Below are positions 62,925 to 64,000 of a stretch of 64,000 nucleotides of DNA, in pieces. The notes below the pieces were generated by a model. That model was not told the origin of the DNA. It saw only the letters and a program-made list of their open reading frames with translations, and did not search any database. How positions within the stretch are numbered: position 1 is the stretch's first letter; each line of letters opens with the position of its first letter. Source of the DNA: Listeria costaricensis (GTDB lineage Bacteria > Bacillota > Bacilli > Lactobacillales > Listeriaceae); the NCBI RefSeq assembly GCF_900183385.1, contig NZ_FXUT01000010.1, positions 201,171 to 265,170 on the forward strand. Reading direction: 5' to 3'. A program made the position numbers and the translations under genes.

Positions 62925-64000
62925 AAGTATCACCTGTCTCTAACATAATAGGTAAATATTTATTGGATAATTCTTCTTCCATACAAGAATTTAATGAACA
63001 GAAATCTAGCACTGGTATTGTATTAGAATTAATATTTATTGAATTCACTTCGAAACTATACAATCTCACTTCACTATCTGCTTTGATTACAGTGTAGTTT
63101 GATAAATCAAGTTCTTTTTCCTGAGTTTTAAAATCTTCATTTGTATACGTTTTCTGTAAAAAATCATCAGGTTTAATAAAAATAATGTTTTTCGGAATAG
63201 TGAAATCTGAAAAATTGAATCTTGAAATGATTTCAGTAGCATCATCATTTTGAAAACAAAAAATTAATACTATCAAATTAGGATTATTCAAAGATCTTTG
63301 TACTACATCTGAAATATGTTCATCGTAAAAAGAAAAGCCAAATACAATAAGGGCAGACTGCTCTTTCTCCAATTCATAACTCAAAAGTCTAAGCATGTTG
63401 AAATAATGTTCTTCAATTAATGTTGACTGAAATTTTCTTTTTGTCGGAAACACTATCTGTAACTGTTCTAGACTTTCTCTAATTCCTGATGTCATATCTT
63501 TAGAATAGACGGCTAGCTTATTTACATCTGAAACTAATTCATCAATATCGACTTCTTTCGAATTTAAAAGGCCAATATAATCCTTGGGATTAGAAAATTT
63601 TAGATTAGAATAATTATCTACATCCTTTTCAAACTCGATGAGAAAATCTTCCAGTAGTTCATTAATTTTAGTTACAGTTGACTCAGAAGGTGTTACTTGA
63701 ACCATCTGCTTCTTGCCCGTACTTTGTTGCACTTTCTTCCAATTAATTGAACCGTGGCATTTAATCATATTAATAACTGGCATTTCATTCGAATAATTAT
63801 CAAATATTCCAGAATACAGCAGAGTTTTATTAAAGTTATCAGTATTTAGTACTCTCTTAACATATCCATTTGCTCCATCGTTAAAAAAAATTCGAGGATT
63901 ATTCTCTAAAATGTTCTCTACAGCACTTTCTAAAAAAAGATCATAGTTTGTCGTAACAAGATTAACTCTTTTGGGAGAAACCCTACTATTTCTCAATTTT
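62917..64000 (-). CDS. SIR2-domain protein, N-terminus beyond right edge
   Basis: 361 codons visible and open to the window end; the TTG at 63996 is most likely internal. VNLVTTNYDLFLESAVENIL contains the TTNYD motif of defence-type SIR2 NADases, and INMIKCHGSINWKK has the catalytic His. ALIVFGFSFYDEHI (about 230 residues in) matches the late GYSFxDxHI NAD-binding motif. The C-terminal 130 residues have no recognised domain and may contact HerA. Predicted to cleave NAD+ on phage infection, with HerA controlling or assembling it. The upstream half, including the GAGxS motif, cannot be checked here. Confidence 0.85.
   Translation of the reverse strand, partial: KLRNSRVSPKRVNLVTTNYDLFLESAVENILENNPRIFFNDGANGYVKRVLNTDNFNKTLLYSGIFDNYSNEMPVINMIKCHGSINWKKVQQSTGKKQMVQVTPSESTVTKINELLEDFLIEFEKDVDNYSNLKFSNPKDYIGLLNSKEVDIDELVSDVNKLAVYSKDMTSGIRESLEQLQIVFPTKRKFQSTLIEEHYFNMLRLLSYELEKEQSALIVFGFSFYDEHISDVVQRSLNNPNLIVLIFCFQNDDATEIISRFNFSDFTIPKNIIFIKPDDFLQKTYTNEDFKTQEKELDLSNYTVIKADSEVRLYSFEVNSININSNTIPVLDFCSLNSCMEEELSNKYLPIMLETGDTYE

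Noticed and set aside
1..64000. CRISPR array, rRNA, tRNA or intact insertion sequence
   Set aside because: No regularly spaced direct repeats, rRNA segments, cloverleaves or transposase frames were seen on either strand.

Overview
The window reads as chromosome of a low-to-mid GC Gram-positive of the genus Listeria. Gene families and their order (alr-acpS-cgoX-ydbTS; cshA; an esterase, murF and ddl; a TetR/SMR cassette; a glnPQ-type fused transporter; a Ca2+ ATPase; fbp; nifJ; a ROK fructokinase; an alpha carbonic anhydrase) recall, in reverse, the lmo0811-lmo0886 stretch of L. monocytogenes. I make that comparison from memory. GW-module autolysin architecture, an LhrC-like sRNA candidate and a Ca2+ pump carrying Arg795 exactly where LMCA1 does support the genus. 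The rather high GC of the core genes and the missing segments point to a species outside the monocytogenes group, possibly L. grayi-like. That last step is inference.

Layout. 1-4.1 kb: alanine racemase start, acpS, coproporphyrinogen oxidase and the YdbS/YdbT PH-domain membrane pair. 4.2-5.3 kb: a secreted orphan and a gene interrupted by one in-frame TGA. 5.3-7 kb: queT behind a preQ1-type riboswitch, and a SUKH protein. 7.3-10.8 kb: an Rrf2 regulator and a YhgE/Pip protein. 10.8-18.6 kb: glutamate decarboxylase, CshA helicase, a membrane orphan, an esterase, murF and ddl. 18.6-25.5 kb: TetR plus paired SMR pumps, a LysM/APF-like wall protein, a polar amino-acid ABC transporter and RidA. 25.6-34 kb: LMCA1-like Ca2+ pump, a divergent EamA/LysR pair, PsiE and an eight-GW-module glucosaminidase. 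34-49.3 kb: fbp, an sRNA candidate, a second P-type ATPase, GNAT, NifJ, a polytopic PTPS-related protein, a lipase and argGH. 49.4-54.1 kb: FMN protein, FabK-like reductase, fructokinase, HD hydrolase, D-2-hydroxyacid dehydrogenase and alpha carbonic anhydrase. 54.3-60 kb: a complete ECF transporter (S, T, A, A') fused into one operon with a nucleoside hydrolase and ribokinase, with a Crp/Fnr-type regulator upstream.

From about 60.0 kb to the right edge the DNA becomes much more AT-rich. It begins with a broken C-terminal fragment of a tyrosine recombinase, continues through gene debris, and ends in an overlapping gene pair encoding a SIR2-domain protein (cut by the window edge) and a HerA-type ATPase. 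This is the architecture of the SIR2-HerA (Nezha-type) NAD+-depleting anti-phage system, so the right end looks like a defence island inserted next to the nucleoside operon.

Functional links: the ECF operon would import a nucleoside, cleave it to base plus ribose and phosphorylate the ribose. queT is probably translationally silenced by a queuosine precursor. argGH carry an ArgR-like box. murF follows ddl across an intergenic terminator, and most other units end in well-formed intrinsic terminators.
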